A stretch of 64,000 nt of DNA from JADFGZ01 sp965222345 (GTDB taxonomy: Bacteria; Acidobacteriota; Terriglobia; 2-12-FULL-54-10), in assembly GCA_965222345.1 (NCBI GenBank), contig CBDCTS010000007.1:1984001-2048000 (forward strand). The letters run 5' to 3'. Below the pieces are notes generated by a model. That model was given only the letters and a program-made list of their open reading frames with translations, had not been told where the DNA came from and ran no database searches. Of this stretch, positions 42,873 through 53,039 are shown piece by piece. Numbering within the stretch: the stretch's first letter is position 1; every line of letters starts with the position of its first letter. The translations under genes and the position numbers were made by a program.

Positions 42873-44783
42873 TTACTCCGGCTCCGAGTAGCGGCGTCCG
42901 GTTCTGAACTCGATCTGGGGTCCTATCGTGCCGCGACCCAACTCTTGGGCAAACTCGCTACGCAACACCTCGACCTTTCCCCCCACCACCGTCATGAGCG
43001 GCAGGATCTCCGCAAATTCCTCCACGGGCACGGTGAAATAGTCTTTACTCAGCACTACGAAGTCGGCGAATTTTCCGGGCTCGAGTGTCCCCAACACGTC
43101 CTCCTTGAGAACAAAACGCGCAGGCCAGGAAGTCATCATCTTCATCAGAGTAATGCGGTCAATGGCCTCCTCCGGGGCTACCTTGACTCCATATTCGGTA
43201 TTCCGGGTTATAAAATTAGAGGCAGAGCTAAAGTAAGGGCGGCCTACGTTGCCGCTTACCCCGCTACCCTCCACGGTCACGATCACTCCCCCTTCGATGG
43301 CGCTTCGGGCCGGCGCGATCCGGTTGGCGTATTCGGGGCGATATTTCTGCAGCCAGGGGTAACTTCGGCTCAGCACATTCCCTCCGCAACTGATCATCAT
43401 CCCCAGCTTGGCCATGCGGGGAAGCTGCTCCTTGCGCGGATAGAAACCGCAGTGGTCGGAAGTAAAGCGTCGCGAGCGGATATAATCCAGCGTGATCGCG
43501 GGATTGTCGCGCATCGCATGCTCTATGGCGTCCATGAAATAATCAACTGCCTTGTCCGCATAGGCATGGCCCACGGCGACTCGCTGGTAGTTGGCAATCG
43601 CCGTCCGCGTCGCCTCGTAGGCAATGCTGCCGGAGTCATTTTGGCACCATTCCATTTCCTTCACGGCCCGCGGGGCTTCCATGGTGGAACAAAACCGGGG
43701 TGGGCCGGAATCAACGCTTCCCAGACCCACGGCAGCCTGCCACATATAGTCGTCCCCCATGCCGGCCATGTCGCCCATTCGCCGGTAGAAGTTGGTCGTT
43801 TCTGAATAGCCTGCCTGGAAACCAAACCAGTGCGTATAAGCGAAGCGGATCGGCATACGCTTTTGCCGAACCAGCATGTTGAAGGCATCCAGAAACCGCA
43901 GGCCCATGATGTGGGAGGAGAAAGTGGTCACTCCCAAGGCAGCGTTTTTGGCCAGGCTCTGCTCGACGATCTCGGCGAGCTCACCTACCCTGGTATTGAA
44001 ATACTGATCGATGATCAAACCCCGTTTGTACTGGGGCGCCGTGCCTCGGACTCTTCCGTGCTCATCGATTCCGGCCGCCTCGAGCGAAAGTTCGGAGCCG
44101 TAGAGCTTTTCCACGGCGCCCACGAACGCAGTATTCGCCACATAGGAGGGGTGAGATTGAAGTATCAAGGGGTGGTCCGGGGCCAGTTGGTCCAACATCT
44201 GCTTGGTGAACTTGTTCCCTGCCAAGAACGCCACGCCCAGGCCCATTCCCGAGCCGCCTCCGCCGCTGGTTCCTACATCAATAAAGGCCCAACGGCCTGG
44301 GGCGGTTTTGCCGACATGTTCCTGAACCGCCAGCTTGATCCCTTGCTCCAATTCTGCATCCGTTAGGCCAGATATATTGTAGGCCTCCGCCAGTTCCGTC
44401 AGCACTTCCGGATTCTGGCCTACCCAGTAGTTCAATTCGTCGTTATGGATATGAACATGGGTGTTCACGATGCCGGGAATCACCGTCCTGCCTTTCAGAT
44501 CAATCCTGTCAGTTTGGGGGCCGGCTAAACGCAAAATCTGTGCATTGCTCCCGATTGCCAGGATTTTGTCATTCAGGACGGCCATCGCTTCAGCGGAGCT
44601 TCCCGGCGAAGTGTTCAGGCCGACGGAGGTGTCATCCATGGTGGCAATCTTGCCGTTGTGAATAATCATGTTGGGGTAGGTTACAATTTCTTCCGGGACA
44701 GTAACCGTGTTCTGGGCGCCGGCCAACCCACAGAGCAAGAAGAGACTGACACCGAATAACATCGTTCTTCTTATTCTTTCCAT
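42873..44783 (-). CDS. exported amidohydrolase family 3 protein (YtcJ-like), paralogue
   Basis: About 636 residues: signal peptide (MERIRRTMLFGVSLFLLCGLAGAQ), NMIIHNGKIATMDD, GRTVIPGIVNTHVHIHND (metal His pair), HCGFYPRKEQLPRMAKLG, and GTLEPGKFADFVVLSKDYF at the C-terminus. Same architecture as 21687-23585, with similarity along the whole length. The start has GGAGG upstream and opens the signal peptide; the frame runs to 44909. A conserved leader element lies upstream at 44826-44935. Confidence 0.86.
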   Translation of the reverse strand: MERIRRTMLFGVSLFLLCGLAGAQNTVTVPEEIVTYPNMIIHNGKIATMDDTSVGLNTSPGSSAEAMAVLNDKILAIGSNAQILRLAGPQTDRIDLKGRTVIPGIVNTHVHIHNDELNYWVGQNPEVLTELAEAYNISGLTDAELEQGIKLAVQEHVGKTAPGRWAFIDVGTSGGGGSGMGLGVAFLAGNKFTKQMLDQLAPDHPLILQSHPSYVANTAFVGAVEKLYGSELSLEAAGIDEHGRVRGTAPQYKRGLIIDQYFNTRVGELAEIVEQSLAKNAALGVTTFSSHIMGLRFLDAFNMLVRQKRMPIRFAYTHWFGFQAGYSETTNFYRRMGDMAGMGDDYMWQAAVGLGSVDSGPPRFCSTMEAPRAVKEMEWCQNDSGSIAYEATRTAIANYQRVAVGHAYADKAVDYFMDAIEHAMRDNPAITLDYIRSRRFTSDHCGFYPRKEQLPRMAKLGMMISCGGNVLSRSYPWLQKYRPEYANRIAPARSAIEGGVIVTVEGSGVSGNVGRPYFSSASNFITRNTEYGVKVAPEEAIDRITLMKMMTSWPARFVLKEDVLGTLEPGKFADFVVLSKDYFTVPVEEFAEILPLMTVVGGKVEVLRSEFAQELGRGTIGPQIEFRTGRRYSEPE

Positions 44784-44825
44784 TGGATTTAGCCTCCTTA
44801 GCAGGAATTTCCGTTTTGAGTTTTC

Positions 44826-44935
44826 CCTTAGCCCAAAAGCATACGCCCCCTGCCACGTCACTACAAGCCCGGATCGCAACGGCCTCTTTCGGATGGCATC
44901 GCGGCTCATTCTGGCTGTTCTTCAGAGTTGCTGTG
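44826..44935 (-). repeat. conserved leader element X (complete copy)
   Basis: Plus-strand landmarks: AAAAGCATACGCC, CAAGC, GATCGCAACGGCCTCTTTC, GGCATCGCGGCTCATT, CTGGC. It aligns with the rejoined element around IS copy B. On the minus strand, in the direction of the downstream gene, it would be transcribed as part of the 5' region. Regulatory RNA or dispersed repeat, undecided. Confidence 0.5.
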
Positions 44936-45353
44936 CGGGGCTTGTCTCCCCTCCAGCCTGCGCAAGATCTCAGTGCAAGGACGTGTCCTCGACGGTTAAC
45001 AGCGCACCCGGAAGCAACGCCGGTTGTGGCGGCAGGCGTTCGCGATGAGCGAATTGGTTGGGAAATGCGTGGGGCTGAGGGTTTTTTGCTACGCAAAACG
45101 GTCAAGAATCGCTACTATGAAATGCAGTCGTCGCATCACGACTCCGATGGTCAAGTTAACGCGATGACGCGGAGTTTAGGCGGCAACTGACGGAGCCGCA
45201 TTCCTGCGAGCGCATCATATCGCAGAAGGGAGGGACGCACCGATTGCTATATCGAAGTGGCGCGACCATCCCTCAGGAGCAAGTGCCAGCCATTCGGTGA
45301 GCGTCTGGAACCTTGTATTCGATACATCTCAACCAAAGGGTTGCCCAAATCGC
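44936..45353. other. intergenic between divergent genes
   Basis: About 420 bases; no gene recognised and no convincing promoter pair. Confidence 0.35.
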
Positions 45354-47546
45354 ATGAGAAATCGGCCAGAACTGTTCCGAATCGTTTTTCCAACGATTAT
45401 GTTGCTCGGTTTGCTGGCAGTTGCGAACGTACGCCTGATGGCGATGCAAAATTCCGAGACGGTGCATGACAAATACCGCCGCCGAGTAGTCTATGTGGAT
45501 GCGCCTCCCATCATTGATGGGGATCTATCTGATCCCGTTTGGGAACAGGCGGATGTCATCGATTTGCTGGTCCAACAGACACCCCGTTTCGGCGAGCCGG
45601 GTTCAGAGAAGACCGAAGTCCGCGTGATCCATGACTCGGAGGCAATTTATGTTGCAGCGTATTGCTACGAGACTGATCCTTCGAAGCGAGTGGCGAATAT
45701 TCTGACCTACCGGGACGATCAAATACACGGCAAGGATGACGTTATCCGTGTGGCCTTCGACACCTTTCATGACCACCGGCGAGCCTATGCTTTTTCCGTG
45801 AATGCATTGAACACGAAGCACGATGGTTTCGTGGACAACCGGAGCTTTAATCACGATTGGAATGAGGTATGGGACGTCCGCACGCGCATCCACGAAGACG
45901 GCTGGAGTGCGGAGTTCCGCATCCCCTTTCGCATCCTGCGATTTCCATCCGGCGAGGATCAGGAATGGGGTTTCAACATCAATAGAAGAATCCGCCACAA
46001 TAACGAGCAAAACTATTGGGGACCGCACCCGCCGCCTTTTCAGCTTTACGGAGTGGAATACTACGGGCATCTGGAAGGAATCTCCCCAACGCAGCCGGGA
46101 CGGAACATTCAATTCCTACCCTACATTACGACTCAGGCCAATCGCACTCGCGGAGTAGATGGGGTTGATCCGAAAATGGACTGGGGTGGGGACATGAAGA
46201 TGGTCCTTGGCACCAAAGCCACCCTCGACCTCACCTACAACACGAATTTCGCGCAGGTGGAGGTCGACGATCAGCAGACCAATCTGACAAGATTCTCCCT
46301 CTTCTTTCCGGAAAAGCGGGTATTTTTTCTCGAAAGCTCGCAAGTGTTTGATTACGGAATTCAGCAGGAAACACAATTATTTTTCAGCCGCCGGATCGGC
46401 CTAGTTGGAGGCAGGCCGGCGCCCATCCTGGGCGGCGCTCGCATGACGGGAAAGCTGGGCACGGTGGACTTCGGCCTGATCTCCACGCAGATGGAGGGCA
46501 CTGCGGAGGTGCCGAACACCAATCTTAGTGCGGCGCGGTTGCGCTGGAACGTCGGCGGAAGGTCCTACGTTGGAGGTATCTTCACTTCCGTCTCTTCGGA
46601 CGTTCGGGAGAACCGCGCTTTTGGTCCGGACGCCTTGTTCTGGCTGAGCAGGAATCTTAAGTGGTCGAGCTTCATCGCGGCAGTGGATGATCCCTCGCTC
46701 AGCAAGCAGCCGGTTAGTTATTCGAGCGCTTTGAACTACAGCACGGACTTGTGGGCATTCGATGCCCGGACGTCGTATGTGGACGACCAGTTCAATCCTT
46801 CGCTGGGATTCGTGCTCCGCCAAAACATTCGCAGGCAGCAAGCCAGCCTGCGAAGAGGATGGAGGCTAAACCGCCCGTGGTCGCGCAAGATCGATTTTTC
46901 CGGAGACTTGCGCTACACCACAGACCGGCAAGGAGAACCCGACACGAAGCAGTGGATGCTTCAGGCGACCAATGAGCTGGAATCAGGCGATCAACTGACG
47001 TTTTTGATGGAGGGCAACTTTGAGCGATTGGGCCCCAATGACAGATTCGTGATCAATGAGAGAGAAGGAATTGTTGTCCCTTCCGGGGACTACGCCTTCA
47101 ATCGGAAGAGCGTTCAATATCAAAGTCATCAGGGCCGGTCGTGGGTTGCGAATGTCTCTCTCAATGTTGGGGATTTCTACGACGGGAGACGCACGGGCCT
47201 GAATTTATACGGGACGATGCGCCCGTCCCCGCGATTGCTCTTGGATGGCGGCTACGAACTCAACCGAATTTCCCTTCCGAATGGAGATTTTTCCACCCAC
47301 CTGTGGCGGACGCGAATTACCGTGCCCTTCACAGCCCGGGCTCAAACCGACGTTTTTCTGCAATGGAATAATCTGAATCAGGATGGCGAGCGGGAGTTGA
47401 ACACGCAGGTGCGCTTCCGGCTGATCTATGGCCGCGACAGCAATTTGTTCCTGGTATTTACAGATCAGAAGCGGGAACATAGCAGTGGCCAAATTGAACG
47501 AGATCAAGCCATTCTTATGAAATTTACCTACCGGCTGTATCTGTAA
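45354..47546 (+). CDS. exported DUF5916 / CBM9-like outer-membrane protein, paralogue
   Basis: About 730 residues: hydrophobic signal (FPTIMLLGLLAVANVRLMA), a CBM9-like sandwich (PPIIDGDLSDPVWEQADVID, IYVAAYCYETDPSK, DDVIRVAFDTFHDHRRAYAFSVN), and the DUF5916 barrel with TYNTNFAQVEVDDQQTNLTRFSLFFPEKRVFFLE and a C-terminal ILMKFTYRLYL. Same order of domains as 4936-6987. The start ATG was chosen for the signal peptide; a weak AAAGGG lies upstream. It is followed on the same strand, 123 bases on, by the sorbosone-dehydrogenase-like gene. Confidence 0.86.
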   Translation: MRNRPELFRIVFPTIMLLGLLAVANVRLMAMQNSETVHDKYRRRVVYVDAPPIIDGDLSDPVWEQADVIDLLVQQTPRFGEPGSEKTEVRVIHDSEAIYVAAYCYETDPSKRVANILTYRDDQIHGKDDVIRVAFDTFHDHRRAYAFSVNALNTKHDGFVDNRSFNHDWNEVWDVRTRIHEDGWSAEFRIPFRILRFPSGEDQEWGFNINRRIRHNNEQNYWGPHPPPFQLYGVEYYGHLEGISPTQPGRNIQFLPYITTQANRTRGVDGVDPKMDWGGDMKMVLGTKATLDLTYNTNFAQVEVDDQQTNLTRFSLFFPEKRVFFLESSQVFDYGIQQETQLFFSRRIGLVGGRPAPILGGARMTGKLGTVDFGLISTQMEGTAEVPNTNLSAARLRWNVGGRSYVGGIFTSVSSDVRENRAFGPDALFWLSRNLKWSSFIAAVDDPSLSKQPVSYSSALNYSTDLWAFDARTSYVDDQFNPSLGFVLRQNIRRQQASLRRGWRLNRPWSRKIDFSGDLRYTTDRQGEPDTKQWMLQATNELESGDQLTFLMEGNFERLGPNDRFVINEREGIVVPSGDYAFNRKSVQYQSHQGRSWVANVSLNVGDFYDGRRTGLNLYGTMRPSPRLLLDGGYELNRISLPNGDFSTHLWRTRITVPFTARAQTDVFLQWNNLNQDGERELNTQVRFRLIYGRDSNLFLVFTDQKREHSSGQIERDQAILMKFTYRLYL

Positions 47547-47668
47547 CGTCGCGTGAGAGCGGATGCAAGTTCGGAATCCTCCCGTCGCGGGAGGAAAGCC
47601 CGGATTCTTTACCAGTGCCACGCCGTGCTGGAGGCGAAGAAGCGCGCCAGCCGGCCAGAGGAGGATTC

Positions 47669-49174
47669 ATGCATATGCGGATACCACTCGTTATCCTGAT
47701 AGTCCTGGCCTTCTGGGCCGCTGGCGCGATGCGCGCGCAAATCAGCAATCCAATTGCGGAGCCGATCGTCAAACGGGGATTGAGCGTCGAGATCAGGGAC
47801 GTTGCGCGCCTGCCTGATACACGCGGGCTGTACCCTGCCGATCAGGACCGTGGCGGGTGGGCGCGCCTCAGCTACGTCCGCGACCTGGCGGACGGCCGGC
47901 GCTTCGCCAACGACTCGCGCGGTTTCCTGTACCTGCTCGACCGCGATAACCGCCCCTCCCTGTATGCCGACGTCGCGGCCGCCTTCCCGCTCAGCTTCTA
48001 CAACACCCTGACGGGTGGGTTCATCGGTTTCGAGTTCCATCCGGAATTTGCGCGGAACGGGTTGTTCTACACGGCGCATATCGAGGGGGGGATGGGGAAT
48101 CCCGCGACGCCGCACTTCATTCCGCCGGGGTTCACGCCAGCCGATGTCAACTTTCACAGCGTCATCACGGAATGGCGCGCCACGAACCCGGCAGCGAACG
48201 TCTTCGAGGGCGCACGGCGTGAGCTGCTGCGCGTCGGACATGTCGTCGAATACATGCGACACCCCATCAGCCACCTGGAATTCAACCCGACGGCGGAGCC
48301 CGGCGACCCCGACTACGGCCTGCTCTACACGAGCGGGAGCGATTTCGGATTCAGCAATGGCGGCGGGCCGAATGCCAGCAATCCCGGCCAGACGCAGCGC
48401 CTGGATACAGTGGTCGGCGCAATCCTGCGGATCGATCCGCGGAGCCCGTCCGAGTCGGGAGGAACCAAAGGAGTCGGGGATTACACGATTCCACCGATCA
48501 ACAAGTTCGCCGCGGATGGCGATCCTGAGACGCTCGGGGAGATTTACGCCTACGGCTTCCGGAACGCCCACAGACTCTCGTGGGACCTTGCGGACGGGAC
48601 GATGTTCGCGTCGGACATTGGCATGAGGTACATCGAGGAGATCAACATCATTCGCGAAGGCCACAACTACGGCTGGATGCAGCGCGAGGGGTTCTTCGAT
48701 AACGGCGTGACGAGGCCGGGCGGAGAACTCAACCAGATATTCCCGCTGCCGGCGGAGATTTTGAACGGGCAGAGCCAAGACGAATTCACCTACCCCGTGG
48801 CAATCTACGACCACAACGACGGGCAGTCCGTGACGGGTGGATTCGTGTACCACGGGCGCATTCCCGCACTCCGGGGCAAGTTCGTGTTTGGTGACATTGT
48901 GCGTGGACGTCTATTTGTGGCCGACCTCGCCGCCATGAAAGAGGCTGACGACGGAATTCCACAGACTGTGGCGCCTGTTGAGGAAATTCAGCTTTACGTA
49001 CGCGACGCGAGCGGCAACCGTACCTATGTCACGCTGCGGGAGTTGGTGGAGGCGGCGATGGGCGCGACGGTCACTCGCGCGGACCTGCAGATCAGTCGCA
49101 GTGGCGACGGAGAGCTCTTCATCACGTCGAGGCAGGACGGTATCATCCGGATGCTCGTTGCGGGTTCCGACTAA
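47669..49174 (+). CDS. exported PQQ-type glucose/sorbosone dehydrogenase-like protein
   Basis: About 501 residues: signal peptide (MRIPLVILIVLAFWAAGAMRAQ) and a six-bladed GSDH-like propeller with FIGFEFHPEFARNGLFYT, ISHLEFNP, GAILRIDPRSP, EIYAYGFRNAHRLSWD, EINIIREGHNYGW and YDHNDGQSVTGGFVYHGRIPALRGKFVFGDIVRG. These are the family blocks around the active site. It oxidises sugars or related aldehydes in the periplasm if PQQ or a similar cofactor is bound; substrate not inferable. The start has GAGGAGG four bases upstream; a second ATG is two codons on. Confidence 0.82.
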   Translation: MHMRIPLVILIVLAFWAAGAMRAQISNPIAEPIVKRGLSVEIRDVARLPDTRGLYPADQDRGGWARLSYVRDLADGRRFANDSRGFLYLLDRDNRPSLYADVAAAFPLSFYNTLTGGFIGFEFHPEFARNGLFYTAHIEGGMGNPATPHFIPPGFTPADVNFHSVITEWRATNPAANVFEGARRELLRVGHVVEYMRHPISHLEFNPTAEPGDPDYGLLYTSGSDFGFSNGGGPNASNPGQTQRLDTVVGAILRIDPRSPSESGGTKGVGDYTIPPINKFAADGDPETLGEIYAYGFRNAHRLSWDLADGTMFASDIGMRYIEEINIIREGHNYGWMQREGFFDNGVTRPGGELNQIFPLPAEILNGQSQDEFTYPVAIYDHNDGQSVTGGFVYHGRIPALRGKFVFGDIVRGRLFVADLAAMKEADDGIPQTVAPVEEIQLYVRDASGNRTYVTLRELVEAAMGATVTRADLQISRSGDGELFITSRQDGIIRMLVAGSD

Positions 49175-49396
49175 CACTTGCACGGTCGAGCTCTCCCAAT
49201 ACCACCCTGGCTGATCCGGTCGGTGATCTGGCAGAGACCAGGTATTGTGTCCGCAACAAGCCCCATAAGGTCCGCAAACGCGACTGATTTGGTGAACTGA
49301 CAAATCTCGCTGAATACTACGAGGAACGACAGTGATTAATGCTGTTCTGGAGCCGGACAGAAAAGTTTCCTCTCCCTTCGCGCCCCCCCCCGGCTT

Positions 49397-50458
49397 CTAA
49401 GCAATTCGAAGCAGTCGGATCAGGTTCCCGCCGAGGATCGCTTCCTTCTCAGCGTTACTGAGAAATGTTGCATCGAGGATCAAGTCCAGCGTGTCCGGCC
49501 ACATAAAGGGTATGTCCGTACCGTAAACGATTTGGCTGGGACCCATTTCAGCGACCAGATGCCGCAGGCCTTCCGCCGAAAAAACCATCGAGTCAGCAAG
49601 TAGCTGCGTCTTTAAATATTCACTCGGGCGTTTCTTGTTGATACATTCCGCGTTACCCCGGCCGCAGGTCACCTCGGTGCGCCCAAGGTAGGAGGGCAGA
49701 AAGCCACCTCCATGCGCGCCGCAGATTCTCAGTCCCGGAAAGCGATCCAGCGTCCCGTCGAAGATCAAATGGGAGAAGAAGACGGTGGTTTCCAACGGAT
49801 TCCCGATGATATTGCCCAGATTGACCACAGCCTCCAATCCGCCCTCTCGGATGACGTTTTTCGCGCCGTCGGGGTGCATGAAAATCGGGACCCCCAGTTC
49901 CTCCGCCTTAGCCCAGAAGGGGTCAAAGCGGGGTGACGACGGCACCACGCCTTCGACGTGACCACCGATGGAGGCGCCACGCAGCCCCAAATCCTTGACG
50001 GCGTACTCCAACTGTTCGGCGGCCAGTTCGGGATGCTGAAGCGCAACCGACGTCAGGCCTACAAAGCGATCCGGGTGGGCATCACACCAAGCCGCGAGCC
50101 CTTCATCCTGAACCCGGATGATCCGGCGTGCGAGGTCTTCATCGGCCGCGTACCACCAATACTGATTGACGCTCAGCACCTGAACATCAATGCCTCGTTC
50201 GTCTATCCACCGCAAGTACTCCGGTCCCAGGATTCGGTTTGCGGATACAGTGTGGTCAGCCAGGCTCGTGCCCCGGATAACGTCCTCCACCGCCCGCACT
50301 CCACAGTGAGCATGAATGTCGACTACCTTGACGCGCCGGCCTCCCACAAACACCTCCCGGCGCGCAGCTTGGGCCACAGCATCTACGAACCTGCCCATAA
50401 CAAACACTTCGGCCGATGCACACGCCAGAGTCTTCAAGAAATTCCTGCGATTCGGCAT
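49397..50458 (-). CDS. Tat-exported amidohydrolase-2 family (ACMSD-like) protein
   Basis: A 353-residue protein: twin-arginine signal (MPNRRNFLKTLACASAEVF), metal-binding VVDIHAHCG (H-x-H), a His in IFMHPDG, another in VFFSHLIFD, and the late Asp in IVYGTDIPFMWP. These form the usual amidohydrolase-2 zinc site. Relatives decarboxylate aromatic acids or hydrolyse rings, so degradation of an aromatic compound is possible. Good ribosome site (GAGGAG). Same strand as the LLM oxidoreductase and VOC genes upstream. Confidence 0.85.
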   Translation of the reverse strand: MPNRRNFLKTLACASAEVFVMGRFVDAVAQAARREVFVGGRRVKVVDIHAHCGVRAVEDVIRGTSLADHTVSANRILGPEYLRWIDERGIDVQVLSVNQYWWYAADEDLARRIIRVQDEGLAAWCDAHPDRFVGLTSVALQHPELAAEQLEYAVKDLGLRGASIGGHVEGVVPSSPRFDPFWAKAEELGVPIFMHPDGAKNVIREGGLEAVVNLGNIIGNPLETTVFFSHLIFDGTLDRFPGLRICGAHGGGFLPSYLGRTEVTCGRGNAECINKKRPSEYLKTQLLADSMVFSAEGLRHLVAEMGPSQIVYGTDIPFMWPDTLDLILDATFLSNAEKEAILGGNLIRLLRIA

Positions 50459-50693
50459 GGTCCTTTCTCCTCTCTTACGGTGTGTTGGGCGAATGCTAGG
50501 CCCTTGAGCGGGTCAACCGATATTCCTTATCTTGCTTCGGTTACGAGCTGGGGTCTCTATTTGGGGTTTCCGATCTACTGAGAGCATACAACGGCCGCCT
50601 CCTTGCTAACGGTTTCAACCCGGTTTGCAGTCCCGGATGCCCCAGCGACCCAGGAAAAGATAATTCTGGTTCTCGCCTGCACTGGGTTTTCAC

Positions 50694-50790
50694 CTGATGA
50701 ATGCCTTGTTGACACTGGAACCTGCATCAATATTGACGTTGGAGGTTAGTCGAGGGTTGCTTTTACGATTTCAAACTGCAAATGCAGGGG
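50694..50790. mobile_element. solo end of an IS1380-family element
   Basis: Inverted, about 85% identical copy of the left end of the IS1380 element at 55488-55590 (shared core GGTTAGTCGAGGGTTGCTT and CATCAATATTGA). No transposase is attached. Its edge falls exactly at the 3' end of the LLM oxidoreductase gene and supplies its stop codon. Confidence 0.65.
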
Positions 50791-51772
50791 CCACCTCATC
50801 GAGGAATCTCTTCAGTTGGCCCACCTGATCCCATGATGTCATCCGAAGCGTGATGTGATCCAACCCGGCAGCGAAATAGGTTTTGAGATCGTCGATGCAT
50901 TGCTTAGGAGTCCCGGCGGTGGTGAACCCTTCGACAAATTTGGTGCTGAAATTTGACGTGTAATACTTGTCGAGAAAAGTTTTGCTCTCCTCGAGAGCCG
51001 CATTTCTGTCTTCGTTAATATTGATGTTGTGGTAAAGGGCGCTGCGCAACTTCGCTGGATCCCGGCCCTCCTCTCGCGCCATCGTTGTGATACGAGACCA
51101 CTGCTGTTGAAATTGCTCCGGTGTAACCTTATTGGTCATCCAGCCGTCAGCGAACCGAGCGACACGGCGGAGGCTTCGCTCGATTACCGCTTCCGAAGCA
51201 CTGGCCCCGTCTTTCCACGTTAGACCGGTAGGATTGCTTGCAATCCAAATCGGGCATGGATTCTGTACTGGGCGGGGTTGGATGGTTACGCCTTCGAACT
51301 GATAGAAACGGCCTTGGTAAGACGCCTTATCCTCATGGAAAAGCTTTCGGAGAATAATGATCCCTTCCTCAAGGCGTGCGACCCGTTCATTGGCTTTAAT
51401 GCCCATCACTGCGTGCTCCAGCGCTTGTGCTGGACTTTGCTCGTTCGGTCCGCCAAGACATACCGCAAGCAATGCCCGACCATTGGAGAGAACATCTAGG
51501 CTCGCCCACTGCTGAGCGAGAAGTGCGGGATGGCGATGTACGAAGGTCGCCATGCATCCCACAGCCAAACGAACTTTCTTTGTTGCCACGGCAAGGGCCG
51601 AGAGTAAAGTTACCGACTCCAGGCGAGGTTTGGCCAGCAAGCTGTCCCCGACCCAAACCACGTCAATGACGCCCGAGGCTTCTCCCAGTTGGGCGATTTC
51701 GAGCAGTTCGCTCGGTTTCAGCGCGCCGATAATGACGCCGCGATTGGCTAATGTCAATCCAAAAGAAGCCAA
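50771..51772 (-). CDS. LLM-class flavin-dependent oxidoreductase
   Basis: A 333-residue luciferase-like TIM barrel: FGLTLANRGVIIGALKPSELLEIAQLGEASGVIDVVWVGDSL, LAVGCMATFVHRHPALLAQQWASLDVLSNGR, and FADGWMTNKVTPEQF. It uses FMN or F420; substrate unknown. The start codon is TTG, with GGAGGGGG just upstream. The last residues (APAFAV) and the stop fall inside an IS1380 end, so the native C-terminus may have been altered, but the length is normal for the family. Confidence 0.83.
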   Translation of the reverse strand: MASFGLTLANRGVIIGALKPSELLEIAQLGEASGVIDVVWVGDSLLAKPRLESVTLLSALAVATKKVRLAVGCMATFVHRHPALLAQQWASLDVLSNGRALLAVCLGGPNEQSPAQALEHAVMGIKANERVARLEEGIIILRKLFHEDKASYQGRFYQFEGVTIQPRPVQNPCPIWIASNPTGLTWKDGASASEAVIERSLRRVARFADGWMTNKVTPEQFQQQWSRITTMAREEGRDPAKLRSALYHNININEDRNAALEESKTFLDKYYTSNFSTKFVEGFTTAGTPKQCIDDLKTYFAAGLDHITLRMTSWDQVGQLKRFLDEVAPAFAV

Positions 51773-51898
51773 AACCCCCTCCGATCATGGTATGCACCGT
51801 TCACAGCCGATCCCTCAGCGAAATTCGAGACGTCTGCTGCTGAAGGTTTGGTTCCGAACACGTACGCGACTGCCACGTTGCCTTGTCTGTTGATTCTG

Positions 51899-52744
51899 CT
51901 ACTCCACGAACTCAAGCGCGACGTTCATGGCTGCCGCGGCTGGGACCAGGATGCGCTGCGGCTCGATCCGGGCGCGGCTGATTCCGCCGGCTTGCAACAC
52001 CCGTGCTGCTTGTGACAGCGAAGCGGTACGGATGCTCAGCGCCGCCATGTAATCGGCGCGCCCTGCCGGATCGGGCATGGCGTCGCCCAGCCGCCGAGCC
52101 AGCGTATCCTGCGGGACGAGTTCGACCTGAACGGTTCCGGCAGACAGCGTCCACCCCCCGTCAGCCCCTGGTTGTACGGTATCCGGCCCGAACATCCTTT
52201 TGAAAATTCCGGAAGAGGCGGCCGGATCGCGCACAGCGATGGTGACGCGCGAAAGGGACTTCGCGCCGTTCGAGTGCCGGCGCCACTCCGGGCGCCATAC
52301 AAGGTCCCGGGTAAGATGATGGCAGAAATAAACCCTGCTATGGGGAATGGTTCCGGCGCGCAAGCGAACAACGCGGAATTTCGCTTCTGCGCTCCCCCCT
52401 GCCACGTTCACCGGACGATTGAATGCAACGGGCTCTTCCACCGGTACGCCGCAAGTCTGGAGATCACTAAAGAGCTTGTCCGTCTGATCCGTGGCGAACA
52501 CCAGACCATTCAGCCCCACCGGGAATCCCAAGATGTCCGCCCGGACCGTGCGTGCATTTTTCTCGACTCCCAGTAGTTCCAGATAGTCGGTATCGAAAAC
52601 GGCCAGATGGTTGATCGACCCCAGCGTGTGTCGGCCCCGCTCGGTTAACTGGAACCCGAGGGAATTGTAAACCCTCGCTGCTTCATCCATCCTGTCGCGA
52701 ACGTCGACCACAACGTGGTCCAATCTGGGAATCGTAAATGCCAT
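51899..52744 (-). CDS. VOC/glyoxalase-like domain protein
   Basis: A 281-residue protein with LDHVVVDVRDRMDEAARVYNSLGFQLTERGRHTLGSINHLAVFDTDYLELLGV, the start of the Glyoxalase_3-type vicinal-oxygen-chelate fold. A second betaalphabetabetabeta half starts at LSRVTIAVRDPAASSGIFKRMFG. Metal-dependent lyase or dioxygenase fold; substrate unknown. It is the first gene of a minus-strand group with the LLM oxidoreductase (126-base gap) and the amidohydrolase-2. Together they could be a small catabolic set (inference). Confidence 0.8.
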   Translation of the reverse strand: MAFTIPRLDHVVVDVRDRMDEAARVYNSLGFQLTERGRHTLGSINHLAVFDTDYLELLGVEKNARTVRADILGFPVGLNGLVFATDQTDKLFSDLQTCGVPVEEPVAFNRPVNVAGGSAEAKFRVVRLRAGTIPHSRVYFCHHLTRDLVWRPEWRRHSNGAKSLSRVTIAVRDPAASSGIFKRMFGPDTVQPGADGGWTLSAGTVQVELVPQDTLARRLGDAMPDPAGRADYMAALSIRTASLSQAARVLQAGGISRARIEPQRILVPAAAAMNVALEFVE

Positions 52745-53039
52745 TGAGCAAGGCGCTCCTGGACGCTTTTCTCAGTCCTGGTCTGTTCTTGCGAGCGTTG
52801 GGCAAGTTGTGACCAGACCGATATTTCGTAACGACGTGACTGACAGAGTTTACATCATAGCCAGGGACTGTCAAAGGGGTGGGCTGGCTCGGCTCTGGAG
52901 CGGAGAGCGTGGCAATTGTCCAGGGGGCAGCCGGTCGGAGAGAAGGGGCACTTTGACTCACGGAGCTCAAACAAATCCAAGGTATTGTGAAGGTGCGCAA
53001 GAGGAATCGATAGGTGGCTGGAGCAATTCTCCTAAAGGC
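52745..53039. other. intergenic, nothing recognised
   Basis: No gene with a ribosome site; leads into the dispersed repeat copy R3. Confidence 0.35.

Noticed and set aside
49397..52744. Named aromatic-degradation operon
   Set aside because: Family assignments (amidohydrolase-2, LLM, VOC) are too broad and the gaps too large to name a pathway.
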